In this document: positions 41,847-49,996 of the stretch, in pieces
Numbering within the stretch: the first letter of the stretch is position 1
Layout of the letters: each line of letters starts with the position of its first letter
Origin: Klebsiella sp. WP3-W18-ESBL-02
Lineage (GTDB): Bacteria > Pseudomonadota > Gammaproteobacteria > Enterobacterales > Enterobacteriaceae
Direction of reading: 5' to 3'
NCBI RefSeq assembly: GCF_014168815.1
Contig: NZ_AP021972.1
Coordinates: 930,001-994,000 of the forward strand
DNA length: 64,000 bases
Position numbers and translations under genes: made by a program
The notes under the pieces: generated by a model
Seen by the model: the letters and a program-made list of their open reading frames with translations, nothing else
Told to the model about the DNA's origin: nothing
Database searches by the model: none

Positions 41847-42616
41847 TGACGGCGACGTTACAAACCCCGCGCGGCGATATCTCAATTCGCAGCTTGCGTA
41901 AGACCTTCTCCCTTGAAGGCAAGCCGTTTGATGTCTTCCGCGACCTCAATTTACAGATTGAAAGCGGCCAGAGTATTGCTATCGTCGGGCCGAGCGGTTG
42001 CGGGAAAACCACGCTGCTGCGTATTCTGGCGGGGCTGGAAACACCTGACGCCGGCGATGTGATTATCGACGGTCAGGCGGTGCACGGTATGAGCCGCGAG
42101 CGGGCGGTCATATTTCAAGAGCCGCGCCTGTTGCCATGGCTGACGGTGCTGGAAAACGTCAGCTTCAGCCTGGATGTGCAAGGCGTTGCGCGCAAGCAGG
42201 CCAGGGCGCGGGCGAAAGAGGCGATTGAACTGGTGGGGCTGAGCCACTGTGAGCAGGCCTTGCCGAACCAGCTTTCCGGCGGCATGGCGCAGCGCGTGGG
42301 GATTGCGCGAGCGCTGACGATTCAGCCAGAGATCCTGCTGCTGGATGAACCGCTGGGGGCGCTGGATGCGATGACTAAAATCACCATGCAGGAAGAGCTG
42401 GTGCGCATCCGTGACGCGGAAAAAATGACGATGGTGCTGGTGACGCACGATCTCGAAGAGGCGATTTATCTGGCCGATCGGGTGTTGATATTACCAAAAA
42501 TCAAGGGCGATCCGATTCGTACCATTGAGGTCACGCTGCCGCGTCCGCGCGAACGCAGCAGCAGCGAATTTGTCCGTCTTCGCCAACAGTTAATGGCAGA
42601 ATTTGGCCTGCATTAA
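41843..42616 (+). CDS. ABC transporter ATP-binding protein, SsuB-like
   Basis: A 257-residue ABC ATPase with Walker A GPSGCGKTT, Q-loop VIFQEPRLLPWLTV, signature LSGGMAQRVGIARA, Walker B ILLLDEPLGALDA and H-loop VLVTHDLEEA. It energises the importer encoded just upstream. The first ATG at 41843 overlaps the binding-protein stop; a second ATG follows at 41846. It is the last gene of the four-gene operon and is followed by a 22-base AT-rich palindrome. Confidence 0.9.
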   Translation: MMTATLQTPRGDISIRSLRKTFSLEGKPFDVFRDLNLQIESGQSIAIVGPSGCGKTTLLRILAGLETPDAGDVIIDGQAVHGMSRERAVIFQEPRLLPWLTVLENVSFSLDVQGVARKQARARAKEAIELVGLSHCEQALPNQLSGGMAQRVGIARALTIQPEILLLDEPLGALDAMTKITMQEELVRIRDAEKMTMVLVTHDLEEAIYLADRVLILPKIKGDPIRTIEVTLPRPRERSSSEFVRLRQQLMAEFGLH

Positions 42617-42671
42617 TTGATACTCGAATAAAGGAGAATATTAACTTTATTTCCTTGCAAAGAATGCGGCT

Positions 42672-42693
42672 GCTTTTTTTAATTAAAAAAAGC
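42672..42693. terminator. AT-rich palindrome after ABC operon
   Basis: GCTTTTTTTAATTAAAAAAAGC is a perfect 22-base palindrome, extended by CTGC...GGGCAG. It may act as a weak terminator for the monooxygenase-ABC operon. A second inverted repeat, AGTGCG...CGCACT, at 42756-42777 lies in the mqo promoter region. Confidence 0.4.
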
Positions 42694-42808
42694 GGGCAGG
42701 GGAATATTGTTAATGTTTTTAATTAAATATGGGTGATATTTTAAAATAATGTAAAAGTGCGCTACTATTGTCGCACTCAATACATTCTGCTATGCGAATA
42801 TCATCATT

Positions 42809-44464
42809 ATGCCTGCAATTAATAAAAAACTATTCTCGCTGGCCGCGCTTGCGCTGCTGGTGAATTCAACCGCTTACGCCAATACCGATACGCCGGAAAA
42901 AACCGATGTTCTGCTGATCGGCGGCGGCATCATGAGCGCCTCACTGGGCACCTGGCTGCAGGAATTACAGCCTGACTGGAAACAGGTCATGGTCGAAAAA
43001 CTCGACAAGGTGGCCCTGGAATCTTCTAACGGTTGGAATAATGCCGGAACCGGCCACTCGGCCAACATGGAATTAAACTACACGCCGGAGCGCCCGGACG
43101 GCACTATCGACGTAAGCAAAGCGCTGGAAATTAACGAACAGTTTATGATTTCCCGCCAGTTCTGGTCGGCACAGGTTAAGCGCGGCGTGCTGAATAATCC
43201 GCATGCGTTTATTAACTCGACGCCGCACATGAGTTTCGTGTGGGGCGATAAAAACGTGGAATACCTCGGCAAACGCTACGATGCGCTGCAAAAAACCACG
43301 CTGTTCCAGGGCATGAAATTCTCAACCAATCATCAGCAAATTGCCGAATGGGCGCCGCTGGTTATGGCTGGCCGTGACCCACAGCAGAAGGTGGCCGCGA
43401 CCTGGACGCCGGTGGGGACGGACGTTAACTACGGTGAAATTACTCGCCAGCTGATCGGCAGCCTGCAAAAGAACCCGCACTTCACACTGCAAACCTCCTC
43501 TGAAGTGACCGAATTTAAGCGCAACGGCGATAACTCCTGGCATGTGACCATTGAAGATGTGAGTAGCGGTAAACAGCACGCGATTGACGCGAAGTACGTG
43601 TTTATTGGCGCTGGTGGCGGCGCGCTGAAGCTGTTGCAGAAAACCGGTATTCCGGAAGCGGATAATTATGCGGGCTTCCCGGTGGGCGGTTCCTTCCTGA
43701 TGACTGAGAACCCGGATGTCACTCGCCAGCATCTGGAAAAAGTCTACGGGCAAGCGTCCGTGGGTGCGCCGCCGATGTCGGTACCGCATATTGATGCGCG
43801 CTTTATCGACGGTAAGCGCGTGGTGCTGTTCGGGCCGTTTGCGACCTTCTCCACCAAGTTCCTGAAGCAGGGATCGTTCTTCGATCTGCTAAGCACCACC
43901 ACGACCAGCAACGTAATGCCGATGACCCACGTTGGCCTGGATAACTTTGATCTCGTGAAATATCTTATCAGCCAGGTGATGTTAAGCGACGACGATCGTT
44001 TTGCGGCACTGAAAGAGTATTACCCTGCAGCACGTAAGGAAGACTGGACGCTGATCCAGGCCGGTCAGCGTGTGCAGATTATTAAGAAAGACGCTGACAA
44101 AGGCGGTGTGCTGAAGCTGGGGACCGAAGTTGTGGTTGACCAGCAGCGCACGATTTCTGCACTGCTGGGCGCATCGCCCGGAGCGTCAACGGCTGCGCCG
44201 ATTACGCTGAACGTGATTAAAAAGCTGTTCCCTGAGCAGTTTAACTCGCCGGAATGGCAGAGCAAAATCCGCAGCATCGTGCCGAGCTTTGGCCAGAATC
44301 TGAATGGTAATACCGCGCTCACCCAGCAGGTATGGGATGACACGGCCGCCACCTTGCAACTGACCAAACCGCCGGTTATTCAGATGCCCGCCGCACCGGT
44401 CGCGCAGGCTAAACCGGTAGAACAGCCGGCGACCGCCTCGCCGCAGCATGATATGGCGCTGTAA
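42809..44464 (+). CDS. mqo: Malate:quinone oxidoreductase
   Basis: A 551-residue FAD-dependent enzyme of the Mqo family that passes electrons from malate to the quinone pool at the inner membrane. FAD and core motifs are DVLLIGGGIMSASLGTWLQE, SNGWNNAGTGHSANMELNYT and VFIGAGGGALKLLQ. It carries an N-terminal signal-like segment ending YANT, as does E. coli Mqo, and a proline/alanine-rich tail. It is clearly diverged from E. coli Mqo, so it may be a paralogue rather than the orthologue. No good ribosome site precedes ATG 42809. Confidence 0.88.
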   Translation: MPAINKKLFSLAALALLVNSTAYANTDTPEKTDVLLIGGGIMSASLGTWLQELQPDWKQVMVEKLDKVALESSNGWNNAGTGHSANMELNYTPERPDGTIDVSKALEINEQFMISRQFWSAQVKRGVLNNPHAFINSTPHMSFVWGDKNVEYLGKRYDALQKTTLFQGMKFSTNHQQIAEWAPLVMAGRDPQQKVAATWTPVGTDVNYGEITRQLIGSLQKNPHFTLQTSSEVTEFKRNGDNSWHVTIEDVSSGKQHAIDAKYVFIGAGGGALKLLQKTGIPEADNYAGFPVGGSFLMTENPDVTRQHLEKVYGQASVGAPPMSVPHIDARFIDGKRVVLFGPFATFSTKFLKQGSFFDLLSTTTTSNVMPMTHVGLDNFDLVKYLISQVMLSDDDRFAALKEYYPAARKEDWTLIQAGQRVQIIKKDADKGGVLKLGTEVVVDQQRTISALLGASPGASTAAPITLNVIKKLFPEQFNSPEWQSKIRSIVPSFGQNLNGNTALTQQVWDDTAATLQLTKPPVIQMPAAPVAQAKPVEQPATASPQHDMAL

Positions 44465-44487
44465 GCCTCGCGGCTGACCTGAATAAT

Positions 44488-44525
44488 AAAAAAGACCTGA
44501 CGGTTACCCCGGCAGGTCTTTTTTT
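44488..44525. terminator. Bidirectional terminator between mqo and yqeG
   Basis: The stem AAAGACCTG...CAGGTCTTT with a 13-base loop is flanked by A-run and T-run, so it serves both convergent genes, mqo and yqeG. Confidence 0.88.
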
Positions 44526-44539
44526 ACGTCATGAGGGTC

Positions 44540-45769
44540 TTAACCCAAAAACATCACCGACACGCACATCACGCCGACAATCAGCGTAATCAGGCTGCCG
44601 ATAGAGCGGTAGGGTTTCAGCGCCGGAATCAGGTAGGTCGACAGCGTTGGCATGATAAACAGAATCATGGCAATCAGCGGGCCGCTGATAGCATAAATCA
44701 TGGATATCGCGTTCGGATTGATGCAGCAGACGATAAACGTCACCGTGGACACCAGCAGGATCGACAGGCCGCGGTTGAACGAGCGGCTTTTGCGTACGCC
44801 CACCTGGTTGAGCGACGATTTTACCATCTCGCTTGCGCCTTCAATCACGCCAAAGTAGGTGCCGAGGAACGATTTCGACATCGCCACGACCGCGACAATA
44901 ATGCCGGAAATCGACAGCCAGCCAGGCGAGTTGGGCATCATCGACAGCGCAGAAAGGATGGTCACGCCTTCCTCTTTCGCTGTATTAATGTATGACGGCG
45001 GAATCGACAACAGGCAGCTGAAGACGAAGAACAGCACGCTCAGGCAGATAATCAGATACGCCACCTTCATGATTTTTTTGCATTTACCCATGGCCTGCTC
45101 GCCGTATTTCTCTCGCCTGTCGATGGCGAAGGTCGAAATAATCGGCGTATGGCTAAAAGCGAAAACCATCACGGGAATGGAAAGCCACACCTGGTGTAAC
45201 GTATGGGTGTTGACCTCCATCTGCGTCGTCAGCAGCGAAGGCTGCCAGCTGCCGGTCAGGTATACGGACAGGAACAGGAAGTAGGCGATCAGCGGGAATA
45301 CCAGCATTCCCATCACCTTGATGGTGGTCTGGCGACCGGTCAGGAAAATCAGGTTCAGCAGCACGACCACGCCCAGGCTGATGAGCGCGCGCAGCGGCAA
45401 ATCAACCGGCCGATAGCGGGAGAGCTGTTCCGCTAGTGAGTTGGTAATGGCAACCGCATAGATCAACACCACCACGAAGAACGCAATAAAGTAGAGCGCG
45501 GTGATCAGGCTGCCGATCTTTTTCCCATAGTAATGGGTGACGGCACCGGTGATACCCACGCTAGCCGGCGTGTTAGCGGAGAGGATGAACTGGCATAAAG
45601 CGCGATGCGGCCAGTACGTTAATGGCCAGGCAACCAGCGCGGTGATGAACAGCACAACCGCGCCGGCGGCGCCCAGCTGGATGGGCAGGAAAAGGGTTCC
45701 CGCCCCGACGGCAGTGCCATATAAGGCAAAGCTCCATAGAGTCTCTTCTTTAGACCAGATTTTAGACAT
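44540..45769 (-). CDS. yqeG: Inner-membrane transporter YqeG (SdaC/TdcC family)
   Basis: A 409-residue hydroxy/aromatic amino-acid permease family protein with about 11 helices, matching E. coli YqeG closely (IWSKEETLWSFALYGTAVGA, FSHTPIISTFAIDRREKYGE). The family carries serine and threonine by proton symport; the YqeG substrate is not firmly established. Together with yqeF it anchors this part of the window to the E. coli glyU-yqeG-yqeF-kduI neighbourhood, with a PACE protein and LysR gene inserted between. Confidence 0.93.
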   Translation of the reverse strand: MSKIWSKEETLWSFALYGTAVGAGTLFLPIQLGAAGAVVLFITALVAWPLTYWPHRALCQFILSANTPASVGITGAVTHYYGKKIGSLITALYFIAFFVVVLIYAVAITNSLAEQLSRYRPVDLPLRALISLGVVVLLNLIFLTGRQTTIKVMGMLVFPLIAYFLFLSVYLTGSWQPSLLTTQMEVNTHTLHQVWLSIPVMVFAFSHTPIISTFAIDRREKYGEQAMGKCKKIMKVAYLIICLSVLFFVFSCLLSIPPSYINTAKEEGVTILSALSMMPNSPGWLSISGIIVAVVAMSKSFLGTYFGVIEGASEMVKSSLNQVGVRKSRSFNRGLSILLVSTVTFIVCCINPNAISMIYAISGPLIAMILFIMPTLSTYLIPALKPYRSIGSLITLIVGVMCVSVMFLG

Positions 45770-45880
45770 TATTCGAATGTATCAACCATAAAACCAAAAA
45801 AATGGCGGATAATTTACCATAATTAGCTTTTCGTGTGGCTGAACATTTCCAGGCCGACGGCTATCGGCCTGAAAAGAGGA

Positions 45881-46342
45881 TTAATTTTGTGCGTAGAGAT
45901 TCTGCTGGCGACGCTTCATGATGCGATCGCGCAGGGTGTCGTACGCCCAGTTGTAGAGCATGGTGTAGGGCAGGAAGAACAGGAAGAAACCGATCTCCAG
46001 CGTCAGCGCCTGGAGCAGCGTGACGCCGAGCACGAACGAGACAATGCTGACGCCGATAACAATAAACCCACACTCGAAGCCTAAAGCGTGCAGGGCTCGG
46101 ACTTTTGCCGTGCGCTTCACGCGGGTGACGGGCCACAGGCGATCGAAGACGGCGTTATAAATGATGTTCCACACCATGGCGGTGGTGGCGAGAATAATCG
46201 TCAGCCCGCCCATTTCCAGCACCGAACGCTGCATCAGCCATGCGGCGGTGGGCGCAAGGATCGCGGTGGCGATGCCTTCAAAGCAAACGGCATGAAAAAT
46301 ACGCTCCGGGAGTTTTCTGCGATGTAATAAATCTTGCTGCAT
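45881..46342 (-). CDS. PACE family multidrug/biocide efflux protein
   Basis: A 153-residue protein with four transmembrane helices made of two bacterial transmembrane pair (BTP) domains, the PACE layout known from AceI of Acinetobacter. Marks are RIFHAVCFEGIATAILAPTA and MVWNIIYNAVFDRLWPVTR, then the second pair FECGFIVIGVSIVSF and LPYTMLYNWAYD. Members export biocides such as chlorhexidine or polyamines. It is divergent from a LysR-type gene 94 bases away, the usual regulator arrangement. Confidence 0.9.
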   Translation of the reverse strand: MQQDLLHRRKLPERIFHAVCFEGIATAILAPTAAWLMQRSVLEMGGLTIILATTAMVWNIIYNAVFDRLWPVTRVKRTAKVRALHALGFECGFIVIGVSIVSFVLGVTLLQALTLEIGFFLFFLPYTMLYNWAYDTLRDRIMKRRQQNLYAQN

Positions 46343-46436
46343 GTGATGACCTTTGTTTTATGGAATACGGTTGTGCGCATTTTATGGAGAAATGTGATAA
46401 GTAAAAGATAGAATCCATCGATAAAGTAGATACTTC

Positions 46437-47306
46437 ATGCGCTATTCCCCCGAAGCACTGACCGCGTTTGTTGAAACCGTTTCCTGCGGCTCGTTTTCGG
46501 CCGCTGCCCGTCGACTGCGCAAGAGCCAATCGACGGTCAGTACGGCCATCGCCCACCTGGAGGTGGATCTTGGCGTCACGCTTTTCGATCGCTCCGCGCG
46601 TCAGCCGGTACTGACGGTGGAAGGCCAGCGGGTATTAAGCTATGTTCAGGCCATTCTGGCTGCCAGCGAACGGCTCGATGAGTTGGCCGTGTCGCTGAGT
46701 GGTGAAACCGAGGCACGGCTGGCGTTTGTGCTCTCCGATACGCTGCATCCTGACGTGCTGGAAGATCTTCTGGCGCAGTTCGACCTGCGGTTTCCGCATA
46801 CGGAGTTTGAGTGCCTGGTGGGTGAAGACGACGATGTGGTCGATCTGTTGCAAAAAGGCCGCGCGCAGGTGGGGCTGATTGAGGCGCGCGACGACTATCC
46901 CACCGACATTGGCCATACTCGCCTGCCGATGCGCACGCATATGGCGATTTACGTTGCGCCGGGGCACCCGCTGGCCGCGCAGTCGAAAGTGGAATGGGAG
47001 CAGCTGCGAACCTGGCGCGAGCTCCGGCTGAATACTTATCTGGAAAATCGCGCCACGCCCGCGCGCGGCCCGGTGTGGTCGGCACCAAACTACCTGATGC
47101 TGCTGAGCATGGCGGCGCAGGGGTTAGGCTGGTGTGCGCTGCCCTGCGCGCTGGTAGAGGAGTTTTCTCGATCGGCGGAGCTGAAGATGCTGGATATTGC
47201 GGGCTGGCCGATGGCGGTTTCTATCGATCTGCTGTGGCATAAAGAAGCCCCGCTGGGCGCTGCCGGAAGCTGGCTGCGGCAGTATCTACAGCAGGCGTCG
47301 GCGTAA
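46437..47306 (+). CDS. LysR family regulator divergent from PACE gene
   Basis: A 289-residue LysR-type protein: N-terminal winged helix-turn-helix (LTAFVETVSCGSFSAAARRL, QSTVSTAIAHLEVDLGVTLF) and a periplasmic-binding-like effector domain (ARLAFVLSDTLHPDVLEDLL and onward). It is divergent from the PACE efflux gene and probably controls it; polyamines or cationic compounds are possible effectors but this is inference. The start at 46437 gives full family length. Confidence 0.9.
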   Translation: MRYSPEALTAFVETVSCGSFSAAARRLRKSQSTVSTAIAHLEVDLGVTLFDRSARQPVLTVEGQRVLSYVQAILAASERLDELAVSLSGETEARLAFVLSDTLHPDVLEDLLAQFDLRFPHTEFECLVGEDDDVVDLLQKGRAQVGLIEARDDYPTDIGHTRLPMRTHMAIYVAPGHPLAAQSKVEWEQLRTWRELRLNTYLENRATPARGPVWSAPNYLMLLSMAAQGLGWCALPCALVEEFSRSAELKMLDIAGWPMAVSIDLLWHKEAPLGAAGSWLRQYLQQASA

Positions 47307-47417
47307 CGCGGATGAGATGAATTTCCTTTGTGATAAAACTCACTTTTTTTAAACAATTGCGAAAATATTTGATAACAATCATCTACTATACGCAGGTTAT
47401 TTTGCGCTGAGGTCAAG

Positions 47418-48605
47418 ATGAAAGATGTCGTTATCGTAGGTGCAGTCCGTACGCCCATCGGCTGTTTTCAGGGGGCGCTTGCTCGCCATTCTGCCGTCGA
47501 ACTGGGTAGCCTGGTGATCAACGCGTTGGTGGAACGCAGCGGTATTTCCGCCGCGTCGATCGATGAGGTGATTATTGGTCAGGTTTTGACCGCAGGAACC
47601 GGGCAAAATCCGGCGCGACAGTCTGCGATAAAAGGCGGTCTGCCGAATACCGTCTCGGCCATTACCATCAACGACGTCTGCGGTTCTGGGCTGAAGGCGC
47701 TGCATCTGGCGACCCAGGCGATTCAGTGCGGTGAAGCAGATGTGGTGATTGCCGGCGGACAGGAGAACATGAGCCGCGCGCCGCACGTGCTGACCGACAG
47801 CCGCACCGGCGCGCAGCTTGGCAACAGTCAACTGATTGATAGCCTGGTTCACGACGGCCTGTGGGACGCTTTTAACGACTACCACATGGGGGTCACGGCG
47901 GAAAATCTGGCGCGTGAATACGGTATTAGCCGCGAGCAGCAGGATGCATGGGCGCTTAGCTCGCAGCACAAAGCGCGTAAGGCCATTGATTCAGGCCGCT
48001 TTCGTGATGAAATTGTGCCGGTGATTAACCCGCTGCCGGACGGCGGCAGGCAGGTTGTCGATACCGATGAACAGCCGCAAACGGATGCCAGCGCCGAAGC
48101 GTTGGCGCGTTTAAGCCCTTCCTTCGACCACGCCGGTTCGGTTACAGCGGGGAACGCGTCATCCATTAATGACGGCGCGGCGGCAGTGCTGATGATGAGC
48201 GAAAGCAAAGCGCTTGAACTGGGGCTGCCGATTCTGGCGCGCATCCGCGCCTTTGCCAGCGTGGGCGTCGATCCGGCGCTGATGGGGATTGCTCCGGTGT
48301 ATGCCACGCGCCGTTGTCTGGAGCGCGTCGGGTGGCAGTTGAATGATGTCGACCTGATTGAGGCTAACGAGGCGTTTGCCGCCCAGGCGATTTCGGTGGG
48401 TAAAATGCTGGAATGGAACGCGCAGAAGGTCAATGTGAACGGTGGGGCAATTGCGCTCGGGCATCCTATCGGTGCATCTGGCTGCCGTATTCTTGTTTCT
48501 CTGGTGCATGAGATGATTAAGCGTGATGCCCGTAAAGGGCTGGCGACGCTGTGTATCGGTGGCGGTCAGGGTGTGGCGCTCGCCGTTGAGCGCGATATTC
48601 AGTAA
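47418..48605 (+). CDS. yqeF: Acetyl-CoA C-acetyltransferase YqeF
   Basis: A 395-residue thiolase matching E. coli YqeF. The acylated cysteine is in TINDVCGSGLKALHLA, and the C-terminal motifs NGGAIALGHPIGASGCR and CIGGGQGVALAVER carry the catalytic His and Cys. It condenses or cleaves acetoacetyl-CoA; the physiological pathway of YqeF is not settled. GCTGAGGTCAAG precedes the start. In E. coli it neighbours kduI; here a kdgM-ogl pair is inserted between. Confidence 0.95.
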   Translation: MKDVVIVGAVRTPIGCFQGALARHSAVELGSLVINALVERSGISAASIDEVIIGQVLTAGTGQNPARQSAIKGGLPNTVSAITINDVCGSGLKALHLATQAIQCGEADVVIAGGQENMSRAPHVLTDSRTGAQLGNSQLIDSLVHDGLWDAFNDYHMGVTAENLAREYGISREQQDAWALSSQHKARKAIDSGRFRDEIVPVINPLPDGGRQVVDTDEQPQTDASAEALARLSPSFDHAGSVTAGNASSINDGAAAVLMMSESKALELGLPILARIRAFASVGVDPALMGIAPVYATRRCLERVGWQLNDVDLIEANEAFAAQAISVGKMLEWNAQKVNVNGGAIALGHPIGASGCRILVSLVHEMIKRDARKGLATLCIGGGQGVALAVERDIQ

Positions 48606-48641
48606 GTTATCTTTAGTTTCCCTCATATTTTTTCTTTTCAG

Positions 48642-48666
48642 AAAGACCTCATTTGAGGTCTTTTTT
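48642..48666 (+). terminator. Rho-independent terminator of yqeF
   Basis: AAAGACCTC-ATTT-GAGGTCTTT is followed by a T-run. It separates yqeF from the kdgM promoter region, which is AT-rich and otherwise empty from 48670 to 48990. Confidence 0.9.
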
Positions 48667-48991
48667 GTTTATTCCCGCCGAACTGCCAGACAATAAACGT
48701 GTTTTTGTCTAGTTCTCTTCTTTGGCGTTTTATTCATATTTGTTTCAGATGTAAGCATTGTGAATCAGTTCATCCTTAGCATGGATATAAGTAGAAAATT
48801 GAATATTTCGCCTGCTAAAAATAACTCACGTTATTAGTTTTGTGATAACTATCTGTTATTTAAGTAAAATATTGAAAATTTAATTCAGTTTAAATAAATC
48901 TTTGTGATCTAAGTTTTATTTTTTAAGGGTTATGTAGGTTTTTTATTGAGCTTTATCACGTCCTCTTTGTGCCAGTTTTTCTGAAACAAAT

Positions 48992-49070
48992 AATTACGAT
49001 CTTGATCACTAAAATAGATATTTGGAAAAAATAAAATCCAATTCCATAAAAAAGAAACATAATTTCAATT
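48992..49070 (+). promoter_or_regulatory. CRP-like and KdgR-like sites upstream of second kdgM
   Basis: A CRP-like core, ACGATCTTGATCACT, lies at 48996-49010 and a KdgR box, AAAAGAAACATAATTTCAAT, at 49050-49069. Order, spacing and most bases match the region upstream of the first kdgM at 33672-33749, so the promoter was duplicated with the gene. Confidence 0.7.
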
Positions 49071-49082
49071 GAGGGATGGCAA

Positions 49083-49796
49083 ATGCTTAAGAAAACTCTG
49101 GCCCTGGCTGTATTATCCGGTATGTCTTTCGCCGCATCGGCGGTCACCGTTGACCTGCGTCATGAATATATTGACAGCGGTTCCAACGCCGACCGCGTTG
49201 CGGTATCTCATCGTTTTGATAACGGTCTTGGTTTTGGTGTTGAAGCGAAGTGGAAGACCGGTGGTGATACTGATAAACAGGACCGCCCGTTCAACGAAAT
49301 CGTGGGTAATGGTCACGAAGAGTCCATTAACTGGCGCTGGAAAGTGACCAATAATTTTGCCCTGAACCCGGGCTTTAACATCGAAAGTAAAGATAGCTTC
49401 TCTATCTACAAACCTTATCTGCATGCGCAGTACAGCTTCGACAGCGGTTTCTATGTCGCTGCGCGTTACCGCTACGAATATACGCGCGTTCCGGCAACGT
49501 CAAGCAACGGCGGCGTGGATGATAAAGTCAACAAACTCGATACCTGGGTGGGTTGGGCGATGGGTGACTGGCGCGTCGAGCTGAACTACGTTTATGCGCG
49601 CAGTACTGAGGCTGATGCTCAGCATAAGAGCCTGTACCGCAACAATAACAAACCATACAGCAACGAATACAACGCCAAGATGGCCTACAAGTGGGATAAA
49701 AACTGGTCACCGTATTTTGAAGTGGGGAACGTGGGCGTCAAATCTACCGATGAACGCCAGACCCGTCTGCGCGTTGGGGTAGCGTACTCCTTCTGA
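49083..49796 (+). CDS. kdgM: Oligogalacturonate-specific porin, KdgM family (copy 2)
   Basis: A 237-residue KdgM-family barrel with signal peptide ending ASA before VTVDLRHEYI. It is a close paralogue of the protein at 33762 (ADRVAVSHRF, GHEESINWRWKV, NNNKPYSNEYNAKMAYK, C-terminal VGVAYSF) but differs in loop regions, for example extra residues near STEADAQHKSLYR. It sits beside ogl, kduI and kduD, so this is the copy embedded in the pectin locus. Different loops may give the two porins different oligomer preferences. Confidence 0.93.
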   Translation: MLKKTLALAVLSGMSFAASAVTVDLRHEYIDSGSNADRVAVSHRFDNGLGFGVEAKWKTGGDTDKQDRPFNEIVGNGHEESINWRWKVTNNFALNPGFNIESKDSFSIYKPYLHAQYSFDSGFYVAARYRYEYTRVPATSSNGGVDDKVNKLDTWVGWAMGDWRVELNYVYARSTEADAQHKSLYRNNNKPYSNEYNAKMAYKWDKNWSPYFEVGNVGVKSTDERQTRLRVGVAYSF

Positions 49797-49826
49797 CATT
49801 AACAAAATCGGACCCTCATCCGTTTT

Positions 49827-49854
49827 CCCCCCGGAGCATTTGGCCGGGGGTTTT
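49827..49854 (+). terminator. Rho-independent terminator of kdgM copy 2
   Basis: CCCCCGG-AGCATTTGG-CCGGGGG is followed by TTTTCGTTTTT. It lies 30 bases after the kdgM stop and faces the ogl gene. Confidence 0.85.
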
Positions 49855-49897
49855 CGTTTTTCGTGTCCGTGCGCCAGTATTGTGCGCGTAATGTCTT

Positions 49898-49923
49898 GCC
49901 CGATGGCGCTTCGCTTATCGGGC
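49898..49923. repeat. REP unit
   Basis: A single palindromic unit, GCCCGATGGCG-CTTCG-CTTATCGGGC, lies between the convergent kdgM and ogl genes. It is of the same type as the BIME at 22185. Confidence 0.75.
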
Positions 49924-49937
49924 ATAATATGACAGGC

Positions 49938-49963
49938 AAAAAAAGGCCCTCCAGAAGGAGGGC
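49938..49963 (-). terminator. Rho-independent terminator of ogl copy 1
   Basis: On the minus strand GCCCTCC-TTCT-GGAGGGC is followed by a run of seven T residues. It lies 34 bases after the ogl stop. Confidence 0.88.
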
Positions 49964-49996
49964 AAGGCCAGTTACAGAAACACTAAACTCAGAATT

